From the NCBI RefSeq assembly GCF_000298215.1, contig NZ_BAHD01000002.1, positions 1 to 34,999 of the forward strand: 34,999 bases of DNA, read 5' to 3'. The stretch's first letter is position 1, and every line of letters starts with the position of its first letter. The notes beneath the pieces are model-generated. The model did no database searches. It was not told the DNA's origin and worked only from the letters and a program-made list of their open reading frames with translations. This DNA comes from Kineosphaera limosa NBRC 100340. GTDB taxonomy: Bacteria > Actinomycetota > Actinomycetes > Actinomycetales > Dermatophilaceae. The translations under genes were made by a program, and so were the position numbers. Positions 22,269 through 31,053 of this stretch are shown piece after piece.

Positions 22269-23546
22269 CTACTCCAGTGGAGTAGAGACCAGTTCTTGGG
22301 TAACGCCAGGGCAGCGATTATGGCTACCCTGAAATTTGGTCATGGTGACTCGCGCATGCCCAAGCAGTCGCCCATCGACTGGCAATGCGGGGAGATCATT
22401 GAAGTCGCCGCCGTGGTCCTTTTTCTCCATGGCCTCTTGTGCCACGGGGGAGGTGTCAGGAAGGGCGAAGGCCCAGACATCGAACTCCTGGCCTTCATCG
22501 CACGGCCCGAAGCCGAGGTCCACCAGCGCACTCCAGCCACGTCGGTCGCTGTCGAGGGTGGCGGGGTTGACATCGATCTCGTAGGCGCGGGTGCCGGAAC
22601 GTTGAACGATCCACACCGACTCGTTCTCCGCGACATAGTCGCGGCCCGCCGGGGTGATCGGGCTCATCGTCCGGGTCCCGTCTGTCGTTTCGACCATGGG
22701 TTGCGAGGGTTCGTGACTCCACCACCATGCCGCCAGGGTCACGAGTGTCACCGACATCGCGGCGAGGGCAACCGGTATTCGTCGTCGCGCGGGCCGACGC
22801 CGAGGCAGAGGGGCGACGATCTGAAAGGCCCGCGCCAGAGCTCCGGCATCCGGAGGCCTGTCGCTCGGCCGGGCCGACAAAGCCCGTGTGTAGATCAATT
22901 GCTCCAGCCTCTGCGGAAGAACGTGGTCGCTCAGAATCTCACCGATGAGTCGGCCCGCAGCGAACACATCGCTTCGGGTGTCGGGGGCCCGTCGGAGGTC
23001 GGCCAGGAGTTCGGGTGCCATGTACTCCGGCGTGCCCACTTGGCGCCCGGTGGGCAGAGCTCCGCTGGTTCCGGCCAGGCCGAGATCGCACAGAGTTGCC
23101 CGGCCGTTATAGATGAGGATGTTGCGCGGCGTCAGATCGCCGTGGACCAGGTGGCGTTCATGGAGGACTGTCAGTCCGCCGAGAATGTCCTGCGAGATTC
23201 GCAGCGCCTCTTCGAGGCCCAGTCTGCGCTTAGCCAGGACGTCGGCAAGCGGTGCGCCTCCGGGTCGGGTAGCGAGCCACGGCAACTCCTCATCCGTCGA
23301 TGCCTCGACGAAAGCGACGATATTGGGGTGGGGGGCCGCGTCGGGCGAGAGGCTCTCGTGCAGGCGCGCCTCCCGTTCGAGAGCAGCTCGTTCGACGGCG
23401 TCACCCAAGGGCGCCCTCCAGCGCTTGAGGATCACGTCGCCGTGCCGGGCCGATCGCGCTCTCACGACCGACGTGGTGCCGCTTAGGCTCAGGGACTCTC
23501 GGAAGGTGAAGCCGTCCGGCAGGAGTCGGTCATCCTCGTTCGGCAT
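22269..23546 (-). CDS. Transmembrane Ser/Thr protein kinase with extracytoplasmic C-terminal region
   Basis: A 425-residue receptor-type kinase. The kinase domain (about 12-245) has a nucleotide loop (LSGTTSVVRA), the ATP lysine K41 (VILKRW), helix-C glutamate E58, catalytic loop HGDLTPRN (D137, N142), metal motif DLG (154-156) and activation segment GTPEYMAPE (171-179). The usual Lys two residues after the catalytic Asp is Thr here. One membrane span (258-276) leads to an external region of about 150 residues with two cysteines (C349, C412) and no recognised fold; PASTA repeats are absent. The ATG at 23546 has GGAG 8 nt upstream and overlaps the end of the FHA-wHTH gene by 17 nt, which suggests translational coupling and a shared pathway. 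It probably senses an outside signal and phosphorylates the upstream-encoded protein (inference). Confidence 0.87.
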   Translation of the reverse strand: MPNEDDRLLPDGFTFRESLSLSGTTSVVRARSARHGDVILKRWRAPLGDAVERAALEREARLHESLSPDAAPHPNIVAFVEASTDEELPWLATRPGGAPLADVLAKRRLGLEEALRISQDILGGLTVLHERHLVHGDLTPRNILIYNGRATLCDLGLAGTSGALPTGRQVGTPEYMAPELLADLRRAPDTRSDVFAAGRLIGEILSDHVLPQRLEQLIYTRALSARPSDRPPDAGALARAFQIVAPLPRRRPARRRIPVALAAMSVTLVTLAAWWWSHEPSQPMVETTDGTRTMSPITPAGRDYVAENESVWIVQRSGTRAYEIDVNPATLDSDRRGWSALVDLGFGPCDEGQEFDVWAFALPDTSPVAQEAMEKKDHGGDFNDLPALPVDGRLLGHARVTMTKFQGSHNRCPGVTQELVSTPLE

Positions 23547-24321
23547 CGAATATCTCCGAACTGGCACGAGTTGGCTTCAGGAGCGCGAGATCGGTGGAGG
23601 TGACTATCGAGCGATAGACCAGGAGGCGAGCCAGCGGCGCGTAGTTCGACTCCTCGCGGTCCATTCCACGCCACAGTCGGTCGATACCTTGGTCGCAGTA
23701 GTACGCCAAGAGCCGATCCACGCGGTCGCGGGCCGTGCGGGGTTTGCTTTCGGTGAGCTGGCCGATTTCCGAATATGTGGCCGGCCGACTTCCGCGTCGG
23801 AGCAGGGGCTCGCACATCGCGACGGCGGTCTGCAGGAGCGCTGGGGGCGGGCGCATCAATGTCAAGGTGCCGAGGGTGGCCGCGGTCTCGTGGCTGTCGT
23901 CGTCGGTGCTGACCCGGCTGACGTGGATACCCCACGCGCCTGTGCTGGGTGCGCCAACTGTTCCGCCGTGCCCGACGCTGCAGGCCGCTCCGCGGGGTCC
24001 CGTACGCGGTGGCAACTGCACCGGGAGGGCGTCTCCATGCACGATCAACTCGTGGGTCGCCGAGAGGTTACGCACCCAGAGATCGCCGTCCATGCACCAG
24101 AGCACTCCCGCAATCCGCGACAGCTCGGTGCTGCGAAGGCACTCCCACACGACGATGGTGCATGCGTCGTCGTCGCGCCCGAAGGCGGCCCACGAGGCGT
24201 CCTCGAACGCGTAGGCAACCCCGGAGCACGTTACGACGTAGTGGGTGTTGGGTGGCGGTTGCCCATCGACCTCGACCGCGCGCGCTGTGGCTCCCCGAGG
24301 GCGCCACTTGTCCTCCGCCAC
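23530..24321 (-). CDS. FHA-like domain protein with C-terminal winged helix-turn-helix
   Basis: A 263-residue soluble protein. Residues 45-100 look like a forkhead-associated (phosphothreonine-binding) domain: AFGRD (GR at 48-49), ELSRIAGVL and LWVRNLSATHELIV, with the late Asn at 85. Residues 165-215 (PATYSEIGQLTESKPRTARDRVDRLLAYY) form a winged helix-turn-helix of the type seen in actinobacterial FHA-HTH proteins. The natural reading is a phospho-dependent transcription regulator acting with the overlapping kinase. GTG 24321 is chosen because GAGGGGG lies 4 nt upstream (GAGG 7-8 nt); a TTG at 24360 has no ribosome site. It is first in a two-gene operon with a plausible promoter at 24394-24422. 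DNA binding and phosphopeptide binding are inferred from sequence pattern only. Confidence 0.72.
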   Translation of the reverse strand: MAEDKWRPRGATARAVEVDGQPPPNTHYVVTCSGVAYAFEDASWAAFGRDDDACTIVVWECLRSTELSRIAGVLWCMDGDLWVRNLSATHELIVHGDALPVQLPPRTGPRGAACSVGHGGTVGAPSTGAWGIHVSRVSTDDDSHETAATLGTLTLMRPPPALLQTAVAMCEPLLRRGSRPATYSEIGQLTESKPRTARDRVDRLLAYYCDQGIDRLWRGMDREESNYAPLARLLVYRSIVTSTDLALLKPTRASSEIFDAERG

Positions 24322-24393
24322 GTCGCCCCCTCGGGCACAAGGAATCTGCTTGGGCGCCAACTAAATTCGCGTCAGGCGCAGCCTTTGGCAGGG

Positions 24394-24422
24394 AGGATAT
24401 CGTCGGTCCAAACAGACTTCAA
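24394..24422 (-). promoter_or_regulatory. Candidate promoter of the FHA-kinase operon
   Basis: On the minus strand, TTGAAG (24422-24417) and TATCCT (24399-24394) are separated by exactly 17 bp, each matching the sigma-70-type consensus at four of six positions. The predicted start point lies about 65 nt before the GTG at 24321. It sits between the aminotransferase terminator hairpin and the regulator gene. Confidence 0.45.
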
Positions 24423-24459
24423 TGTGACCTAGGTCTTGTGCTGTCGGGCAACGCGCCCG

Positions 24460-24482
24460 GCTGACGTGCCCCTTACGTCAGC
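24460..24482 (-). terminator. Hairpin overlapping the aminotransferase stop codon
   Basis: GCTGACGT (24460-24467) and ACGTCAGC (24475-24482) form a perfect 8-bp stem with a 7-nt loop. The stop codon (24478-24480) is inside one arm. No T-run follows, as is usual in high-GC actinobacteria. It would separate aminotransferase transcription from the FHA-kinase operon downstream. Confidence 0.55.
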
Positions 24483-25644
24483 GGGCTCGCTCGCCGGCTC
24501 CGTGGAGGCGGGCGACGAGCTCGTCGAGGCGGTCGGGCGGCAGGTTGCTGAGGCTGAACCGGAGGGCGCCGGGGTCGGTGGGGTAGAAGGCGGTGCCGGG
24601 CACGAAGAGCAGGCTCTCGTGGCGCACGAGCTCGGCCGCGACCTCATCGGAGGGGGTGCCGGTGAACGGGTGGCGCACCCACGCGAAGTAGCCGCCCTGC
24701 GCGACGACCTCGAAGCCGCCGGGGGAGTCGGCCATCGCCGCCGCGAACGCCGCGCGATGCTCCGCCAACTCGGCACTGCGCTCCCGTCGCCACGCCGCGG
24801 CCGTCGTCAGGCCCGCCCACGCCGCCTCCTGGCCGATGCGCGGCGCACACACCGCGACGCAGTCCATCAGCTTGGCGACCTCGCGGTGTACCGCCGGCGC
24901 ACACACCAACGCGCCGACGCGATATCCGGGGATCGCCAGGTCTTTGGAGAAGGAGTGCAGGCTCACGACGTGCTCGCCCCAGTCGGCTCGGGAGAACTCC
25001 GCGTGCGGCGGCGCGTCGGTGTCGCGGAACGAGCGGTACGTCTCGTCGAGCACCAGCGCGATGTCGTGCTCTCGGGCCAGGGCGGCGAAGTCAGAGATCG
25101 TGGCGGGGTCCAGCGTCAGGCCGCTGGGGTTGCCGGGCGTGACCAGCACGAGCATCCGGGTGCGCTCGGTGATCTGCGCGCGCGCCGCATCGACGGTCGG
25201 CATGAGGTCGGCGCCGGTTTCCAGGTAGACGGGGTTGATACCGGCCAGCCGCAGCCACATGTCGTGGTTGAAGTAGTACGGCAGCTGCAGGATCACCTCG
25301 TCCCCGGGATTGGCCAGGGTCGAGGCCAGCAGCGCGAAGGCCTGATTGCAGCCGGCCGTGATCAGCACGTTCTGCGACCCCAACGACGCGCCGTAGGCCG
25401 CCGACAGCTCCTCGGCGAACGCCTCGCGCAGGTGCGGCAACCCCGGCACCGGCGTGTACGCGCCCCCGTCGGCGGCGTTCGCGACCTTCTCCACGTGCGC
25501 CACCACCTCTGGCGCCGGCGGATAAGGCGGCACCGCTTGCGCCATATCGAGCAGCTCGCGGTGCTCGGGCCGGAGCGCCATGAGCCCCAGGGCCGCCGTG
25601 ATCGGCGAGTCGACGGTCTGCAGGGTCCGCTCGTTGAGTCGCAT
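24478..25644 (-). CDS. PLP-dependent class I/II aminotransferase
   Basis: A 388-residue fold-type I aminotransferase. Visible features: GAYTPVPGLPHLREAFAEEL near the N-terminus, ITAGCNQAFALLASTLANPGDEVI (cofactor phosphate cradle), PGNPSGLTLDP with the substrate-site Asn, VLDETYRSF (Asp holding the pyridine nitrogen), SLHSFSKDLAIPGYRVGA with the Schiff-base Lys, and LRFSLSN with the carboxylate-binding Arg. It converts an amino acid and a 2-oxo acid; the substrate cannot be decided between aspartate-, aromatic- and alanine-type. The start is the ATG at 25644 (RLNERTLQTVDSPITAAL); the longer frame to 25806 runs into the enolase promoter region. It is divergent from eno and unlinked in function to the kinase operon downstream. 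Confidence 0.92.
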   Translation of the reverse strand: MRLNERTLQTVDSPITAALGLMALRPEHRELLDMAQAVPPYPPAPEVVAHVEKVANAADGGAYTPVPGLPHLREAFAEELSAAYGASLGSQNVLITAGCNQAFALLASTLANPGDEVILQLPYYFNHDMWLRLAGINPVYLETGADLMPTVDAARAQITERTRMLVLVTPGNPSGLTLDPATISDFAALAREHDIALVLDETYRSFRDTDAPPHAEFSRADWGEHVVSLHSFSKDLAIPGYRVGALVCAPAVHREVAKLMDCVAVCAPRIGQEAAWAGLTTAAAWRRERSAELAEHRAAFAAAMADSPGGFEVVAQGGYFAWVRHPFTGTPSDEVAAELVRHESLLFVPGTAFYPTDPGALRFSLSNLPPDRLDELVARLHGAGERAR

Positions 25645-25772
25645 CCGTCCACTCTGCCCGTTGTGGCCCCCGGCGCCACCTCCGGGACGGCCGATGTTTG
25701 CCCTTGTCCACATGCTGAGGAGACCCGTCCGGGTTGCGCACCCCACCCCGCCCGCGACCGCCGAAGGACTAG

Positions 25773-27131
<1,359 letters not shown>

Positions 27132-27136
27132 CGGCG

Positions 27137-27168
27137 TTGCACCACCGGCGAGACGGGTGGCCCTGCAA
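27137..27168 (+). terminator. Imperfect hairpin after eno
   Basis: TTGC-A-CCACC (27137-27146) pairs with GGTGG-CCCT-GCAA (27156-27168), an interrupted 9-bp stem just after the enolase stop. It may terminate or attenuate eno transcription before the ftsB-like gene; partial read-through would fit the conserved gene order. Confidence 0.4.
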
Positions 27169-27220
27169 GGATGGCGGAGACATCCGCTAATCCCTGATCA
27201 GGCAGGTCCCAGGTAGGTCC

Positions 27221-27985
27221 ATGGCGTCCACCCGTCGTCCCGACACCTCATCCTCCCGTCGGCGCCGAGCCCCCGTCTCCGGACCGGGCGGCTCCCGCCG
27301 GCGGGAGGATAGTCGTGCCTCCCGCGCTCCCGGGGCCGCGCCCTCGTCGGCTCGGTCCGCAGCGTCGGGTCGCTCGAATTCGGGGTCGGCGCAGCCCCGT
27401 AGCGGGGCGCCGCTGGGTCGCCGCTCCACCCGACGGCTCGCCGCGCTCGGCGCCGTATTCGTGCTGCTGGCCATCATGATCGTGCCCACGCTGCGCGCCT
27501 ACCTGCAGCAGCGCGCCGAGCAGGCGGCGCTCACCGAGCAGATCGCCCGGCAAGGACAGTCGCTGCAGGGCATGCAGGCCGAGATTCAACGCTGGAACGA
27601 CCCGGCTCACGTCGAGCAGCAGGCTCGCGAGCGGTTGAAGTTCGTGCGCCCCGGCGAAACGGCCTACCAAGTCATCGGCGCCGAGAAGCTGCTCGGTGAC
27701 GGCCTGGCCGGCCGGTCGCGCGTCGTCGTGCCCAACGTCGGCGACGACACCATCCCCTGGTACGGCACCATGTGGAACTCCATCGTCATCGCCGACCGCC
27801 CTGACGTCGACGAGGCCGTGCCGCTCACCCCCGTGGGGGAGCGGGTGTTGCCGGGCAGCAGCGACCCCACCGCCATTCCCGGAGAGGGTGGGGCCACGGG
27901 CCCGACCTCCAGCGCGACGGGCGGGGCGACCTCCGGGTCGACGGGCGGCGCCACAGGCACCGGCACGGCGACGGGTGGCCGGTGA
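27221..27985 (+). CDS. FtsB/DivIC-family septum formation initiator
   Basis: A 254-residue bitopic membrane protein. A long Arg/Ser-rich cytoplasmic tail (1-70) is followed by one span (73-91, LAALGAVFVLLAIMIVPTL), then an extracytoplasmic coiled coil (93-125) and the family motif RWNDPAHVEQQARERLKFVRPGE (125-146). The C-terminal 70 residues are Gly/Thr rich and probably disordered. Proteins of this family stabilise the division complex with FtsL and FtsQ. In actinobacteria the eno-adjacent member has this long N-terminal tail. The gene overlaps the DUF501 gene (GTGA), so the two are coupled. ATG 27221 lies shortly after a weakly conserved ribosome site (CAGGTAGGT). Confidence 0.9.
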   Translation: MASTRRPDTSSSRRRRAPVSGPGGSRRREDSRASRAPGAAPSSARSAASGRSNSGSAQPRSGAPLGRRSTRRLAALGAVFVLLAIMIVPTLRAYLQQRAEQAALTEQIARQGQSLQGMQAEIQRWNDPAHVEQQARERLKFVRPGETAYQVIGAEKLLGDGLAGRSRVVVPNVGDDTIPWYGTMWNSIVIADRPDVDEAVPLTPVGERVLPGSSDPTAIPGEGGATGPTSSATGGATSGSTGGATGTGTATGGR

Positions 27986-28500
27986 GCGATCCCACCTCTC
28001 CTGGCCCGCCGGATGGCGGCCCGGCCGACCCGGACGATCTGGCGGCCGTCGGCGCGCAACTCGGTCGGCCCTCTCGCGGGGTCGCGGCGGTCGGCCACCG
28101 GTGCCCGTGCGGGCGTCCCGACGTGCTGACGACGCTGCCGCAGCTGCCGGACGGCACCCCGTTCCCCACGACCTTCTACGCCACCTGCCCGCGCCTGACG
28201 GGCGCGATCAGCACCCTGGAGTCGGCGGGGATGATGCGCGACATGAGCGCGCGCCTGGAGTCCGACCCCGACCTGGCCGCCGCCTACCGGGCTGCGCACG
28301 AGGACTACCTGGCCCGCCGCGCGGCCCTCGGGGAGGTCGCGCAGATCGCCGGCATCAGCGCCGGTGGCATGCCCACCCGCGTGAAATGCCTGCACGTGCT
28401 CGCGGCCCACGCCCTCGCCGCCGGCCCCGGCGTCAACCCCCTCGGCGACGAAGTCATCGCCGCCCTCGACCCCTGGTGGCGGGGCGAGCCCTGCGTCTGA
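27982..28500 (+). CDS. DUF501 family protein
   Basis: A 172-residue soluble protein of the DUF501 family, found almost universally in actinobacteria between the ftsB-like and ppx genes. The recognisable core is HRCPCGRPDVLTTLPQLPDGTPFPTTFYATCPRLTGAISTLE, followed by an internal helical part and the C-terminal GGMPTRVKCLHVLAAHALAAGPGVNPLGDE. The CPC and later cysteines (45, 47, about 73 and 138) could bind metal, but this is untested. Function is unknown. The GTG overlaps the preceding stop by 4 nt. Length matches the family. Confidence 0.92.
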   Translation: MSDPTSPGPPDGGPADPDDLAAVGAQLGRPSRGVAAVGHRCPCGRPDVLTTLPQLPDGTPFPTTFYATCPRLTGAISTLESAGMMRDMSARLESDPDLAAAYRAAHEDYLARRAALGEVAQIAGISAGGMPTRVKCLHVLAAHALAAGPGVNPLGDEVIAALDPWWRGEPCV

Positions 28501-28522
28501 CGCGTGCTCGGTTGACCCGCGC

Positions 28523-28897
28523 TCAGTTGGAGGGGCGTGGGGCGGGCAGGCGCTCCTCGAGTTCCTTGACCTGCTGTGTCAACTCATCGACACTCTGCCG
28601 GGACTGCTCCACCTGCTGCTGCAACTGCTGGATCTCGTGCGTGGTGTCCGGCGGGCTCGATGACGACGACGAATTGGTGCCGCAGGCCCCGAACATGGCG
28701 AGGGTGGCGACCACCAGGATCCACCCCGACCGGCTACGCGTTTTGGCGATGTCCGCCTGCTGCTGCGAGATGATGCGACGCAGCTCCTCCATCGTTGCCG
28801 GCGGCTGCGGATCATGCCCCTGGCCGTGACCCTGGCCGCGCCCGTGATCGGGCCGCGGCTCGAGCGGCGGAATGGGAGCCCCATAGTCAGACACCAC
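28523..28897 (-). CDS. Small coiled-coil membrane protein or lipoprotein
   Basis: A 124-residue protein with a Gly/His/Gln-rich start (PDHGRGQGHGQGHDPQ), a short charged helix, one hydrophobic segment (about 58-73, SGWILVVATLAMFGAC) and a polar tail with a coiled coil rich in Gln and Val (HEIQQLQQQVEQSRQSVDELTQQVKELEERL; about 86-116). If translation instead began at the internal ATG at 28792, the sequence would look like a lipoprotein signal with FGAC as a loose lipobox. Start candidates are GTG 28897 and GTG 28894; neither has a clear ribosome site. It is convergent with the DUF501 gene and divergent from ppx. I do not recognise a family. Confidence 0.65.
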   Translation of the reverse strand: MVSDYGAPIPPLEPRPDHGRGQGHGQGHDPQPPATMEELRRIISQQQADIAKTRSRSGWILVVATLAMFGACGTNSSSSSSPPDTTHEIQQLQQQVEQSRQSVDELTQQVKELEERLPAPRPSN

Positions 28898-28965
28898 ACA
28901 AGCGTAGGCTCGGACGCAGGCCGCCCGGTGGGTGCCCGGCCGATCGACCGAAGGAGAACCCCCTC

Positions 28966-29952
28966 ATGCGCGTGGCCGCCGTCGACTGCGGCACCAACTC
29001 CATCCGCCTCCTCGTCGCCGACGTCCCCGCCGCCGATGCTGCCGCCACGGCCGACCCAGCGCCGCTCGCGGAGGTCGTGCGGCGGATGGAGATCGTGCGC
29101 CTGGGGCAGGGGATCGACGCGACCGGGGCCATCACCCCCGAAGCCATGGAGCGGACCCTGGCCCGCTCCCGCGAATACGCGCACCAGTGCGCCGAACTGG
29201 AGGTCGACCGGGTGCGCTTCGTGGCCACCTCCGCCTCCCGGGACGCCCGCAACGCCGACGAATTCGTCGCCGGAGTCCGTGCGGCCTTCGCGAGCTGGGA
29301 CATCGCCCCCGAAGTCATCACCGGTGCCGAAGAAGCCCTCCTCTCCTTCACCGGCAGCACCGGCGAGCTCGCCGGTGCTGCCGGTGTCCCCGGGCCTTAC
29401 CTCGTGGTCGACCTCGGCGGCGGCTCCACCGAATTCGTCCGTGGCGACCTGCGCGGCGGTCAGGCTGACGTCGGAGCGGCCATCTCGACGAATATCGGCT
29501 GCGTCCGCTTCCACGAGCGCTTCGCGTTCGCCGATCCGCCGACCCGCGAGCAGATCGAGCGCGCCACGACGGCCGCCGATGTCGTGATCACCCAGGCTCA
29601 GCAGGCCGTCGGGTTCACCGGGATCAACGCCCTCGTCGGTCTCGCCGGCACCGTCACCACCATCGCCGCGCACGCACTGCGCCTCCCCACGTACGACCGC
29701 GACGTCATCCACGGCAGCCGGCTGCCCGTCGAGAGCATCCTTGAAGCCTGCGACGACATCGTCCGCGCGACCGTGGCCCAGCGCAGCAGCCTGGGATTCA
29801 TGCACCCCGGCCGCGCCGACGTCATCGGCGCCGGCGCGCTCATCTGGGGCCGGATCGTTGCCCGCGTCGCCGACGAGTCCGGAATCACCGAGGTCGTGAC
29901 CAGCGAACACGACATCCTCGACGGCATCGCCCTGAGCCTGAGCCGCGCGTGA
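28966..29952 (+). CDS. ppx: Exopolyphosphatase/GppA family phosphatase
   Basis: A 328-residue Ppx/GppA phosphatase of the actin-like ATPase superfamily. Phosphate 1 motif: [17 protein letters not shown] at the N-terminus; [27 protein letters not shown]; phosphate 2 motif [38 protein letters not shown] near the end. It removes terminal phosphate from polyphosphate or from pppGpp. The length corresponds to the short actinobacterial form without the C-terminal HD-like domain. GAAGGAGA lies about 8 nt before the ATG at 28966, so the longer frame (from 28795) is not used. The stop overlaps the start of the uracil-DNA glycosylase gene. Confidence 0.95.
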   Translation: MRVAAVDCGTNSIRLLVADVPAADAAATADPAPLAEVVRRMEIVRLGQGIDATGAITPEAMERTLARSREYAHQCAELEVDRVRFVATSASRDARNADEFVAGVRAAFASWDIAPEVITGAEEALLSFTGSTGELAGAAGVPGPYLVVDLGGGSTEFVRGDLRGGQADVGAAISTNIGCVRFHERFAFADPPTREQIERATTAADVVITQAQQAVGFTGINALVGLAGTVTTIAAHALRLPTYDRDVIHGSRLPVESILEACDDIVRATVAQRSSLGFMHPGRADVIGAGALIWGRIVARVADESGITEVVTSEHDILDGIALSLSRA

Positions 29953-30803
29953 CCCAGCCGCAGTCGCTGCCGCATCCGGTCATCGGGGGAGCCTTCACCT
30001 CACCGGTGACCCCCGGCACGGGGTGGCCCGGCGACCCGGCCGACGATCGCACTCCGGTGGCCCACGACCCGGCGCAGGTGCGGGACCTAGCCGCTGAGGG
30101 CGACCTGCCCCAGCTCGACGCGCGGATCTCGGTGTGCCGCGCCTGCCCGCGCCTGGTCGCCTGGCGCGAACGGATCGCCCACGAGAAACGCGCCGCCTGG
30201 CGCGACGAACCGTACTGGGGGCGCCCCGCGCCCTCGTTCGGCGACCCCGATCCGCACCTGCTCATCGTCGGTCTGGCGCCCGCCGCCCACGGCGCCAACC
30301 GCACGGGCCGCATGTTCACCGGCGACCGCAGCGGCGACTGGATCTACGCCGCCCTGCACCGGGCGGGCCTGGCCAACCAGGCCAGCAGCATCGCGGCGGG
30401 CGACGGGCTCGAACTGACCGGAGCCCGCTTCGTCGCCACCGCGCACTGCGCACCTCCGCAGAACAAACTGACCGTCGCCGAGCGCGCCACCTGCGCGCCC
30501 TGGCTCGACCGCGAGCTGACCCTGCTGACCCGCCCCGACACCCGGCTCCGTTCCGTGCTCGCCTTAGGTTCGGTCGGCTGGTCCGCGTTTCTCGGTGCCG
30601 CCCGCCGCCTGGGCTGGCAGGTGCCCCGGCCGGCACCGCGCTTCGGCCACGGCGCCGTGGCCGACCTGAGGTTGCCCGACGGACGCCCGCTGCGCCTCGT
30701 CGGCTGCTACCACGTGAGCCAGCAGAACACCTTTACCGGCAAGCTCACGCAGGAGATGCTCGACGCCGCCATCGCCCTGGCCATGGACACCGCGGCAGGC
30801 TGA
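29949..30803 (+). CDS. Type 5 (UdgB-like) uracil-DNA glycosylase
   Basis: A 284-residue iron-sulfur uracil-DNA glycosylase. Motif [19 protein letters not shown], has Ala where families 1 and 4 use Asp or Glu, which is the type 5 pattern, and motif B is [15 protein letters not shown] with the catalytic-site His/Asn. Four cysteines (C63 and C66 in VCRACPR, C167, C182) are placed to hold a 4Fe-4S cluster. It excises uracil, and in known type 5 enzymes also hypoxanthine and other deaminated bases, from DNA. Residues 1-45 are a variable extension. The GTG overlaps the ppx stop, so the genes are coupled. Leucine 206 is encoded by TTA (30564-30566), the second such rare codon seen in the window. Confidence 0.92.
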   Translation: MTQPQSLPHPVIGGAFTSPVTPGTGWPGDPADDRTPVAHDPAQVRDLAAEGDLPQLDARISVCRACPRLVAWRERIAHEKRAAWRDEPYWGRPAPSFGDPDPHLLIVGLAPAAHGANRTGRMFTGDRSGDWIYAALHRAGLANQASSIAAGDGLELTGARFVATAHCAPPQNKLTVAERATCAPWLDRELTLLTRPDTRLRSVLALGSVGWSAFLGAARRLGWQVPRPAPRFGHGAVADLRLPDGRPLRLVGCYHVSQQNTFTGKLTQEMLDAAIALAMDTAAG

Positions 30804-30845
30804 GCGTCGCTCGGATTGGGTGCCCGTGCCCGGTAGCGTGGGTGT

Positions 30846-30919
30846 GTCCCCGTAGCCCAACCGGCAGAGGCAGGCCACTTAAAATGGACACAGTGCGGGT
30901 TCGAGTCCCGTCGGGGATA
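30846..30919 (+). tRNA. tRNA with anticodon TAA (Leu by anticodon), short variable arm
   Basis: A 74-nt cloverleaf. Acceptor stem GTCCCCG pairs with CGGGGAT (first pair G-U), the discriminator base is A (30919), and no CCA is encoded. The T-arm GCGGG-TTCGAGT-CCCGT is perfect apart from one G-U. The anticodon arm GGCCA-CTTAAAA-TGGAC has a G-A mismatch at its second pair; the anticodon TAA is at 30880-30882. The D-arm is short. The variable region is only 5 nt (ACAGT), whereas normal bacterial tRNA-Leu has a long variable arm, so this is a class I body with a leucine anticodon. It lies between the uracil-DNA glycosylase and Bax-inhibitor-like genes. Confidence 0.85.
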
Positions 30920-31053
30920 CGACCGGAGCCGCGTTCCGCGAGTTCAGTGACGGGTCACCGGCGGGAATGCCGGGAACCGCCACGGCGTCATATACGTCAG
31001 ACACGTTTAGTGATCGCCCATCGGCGACCCGATTTCGGAGAGGCATCAGCCCC

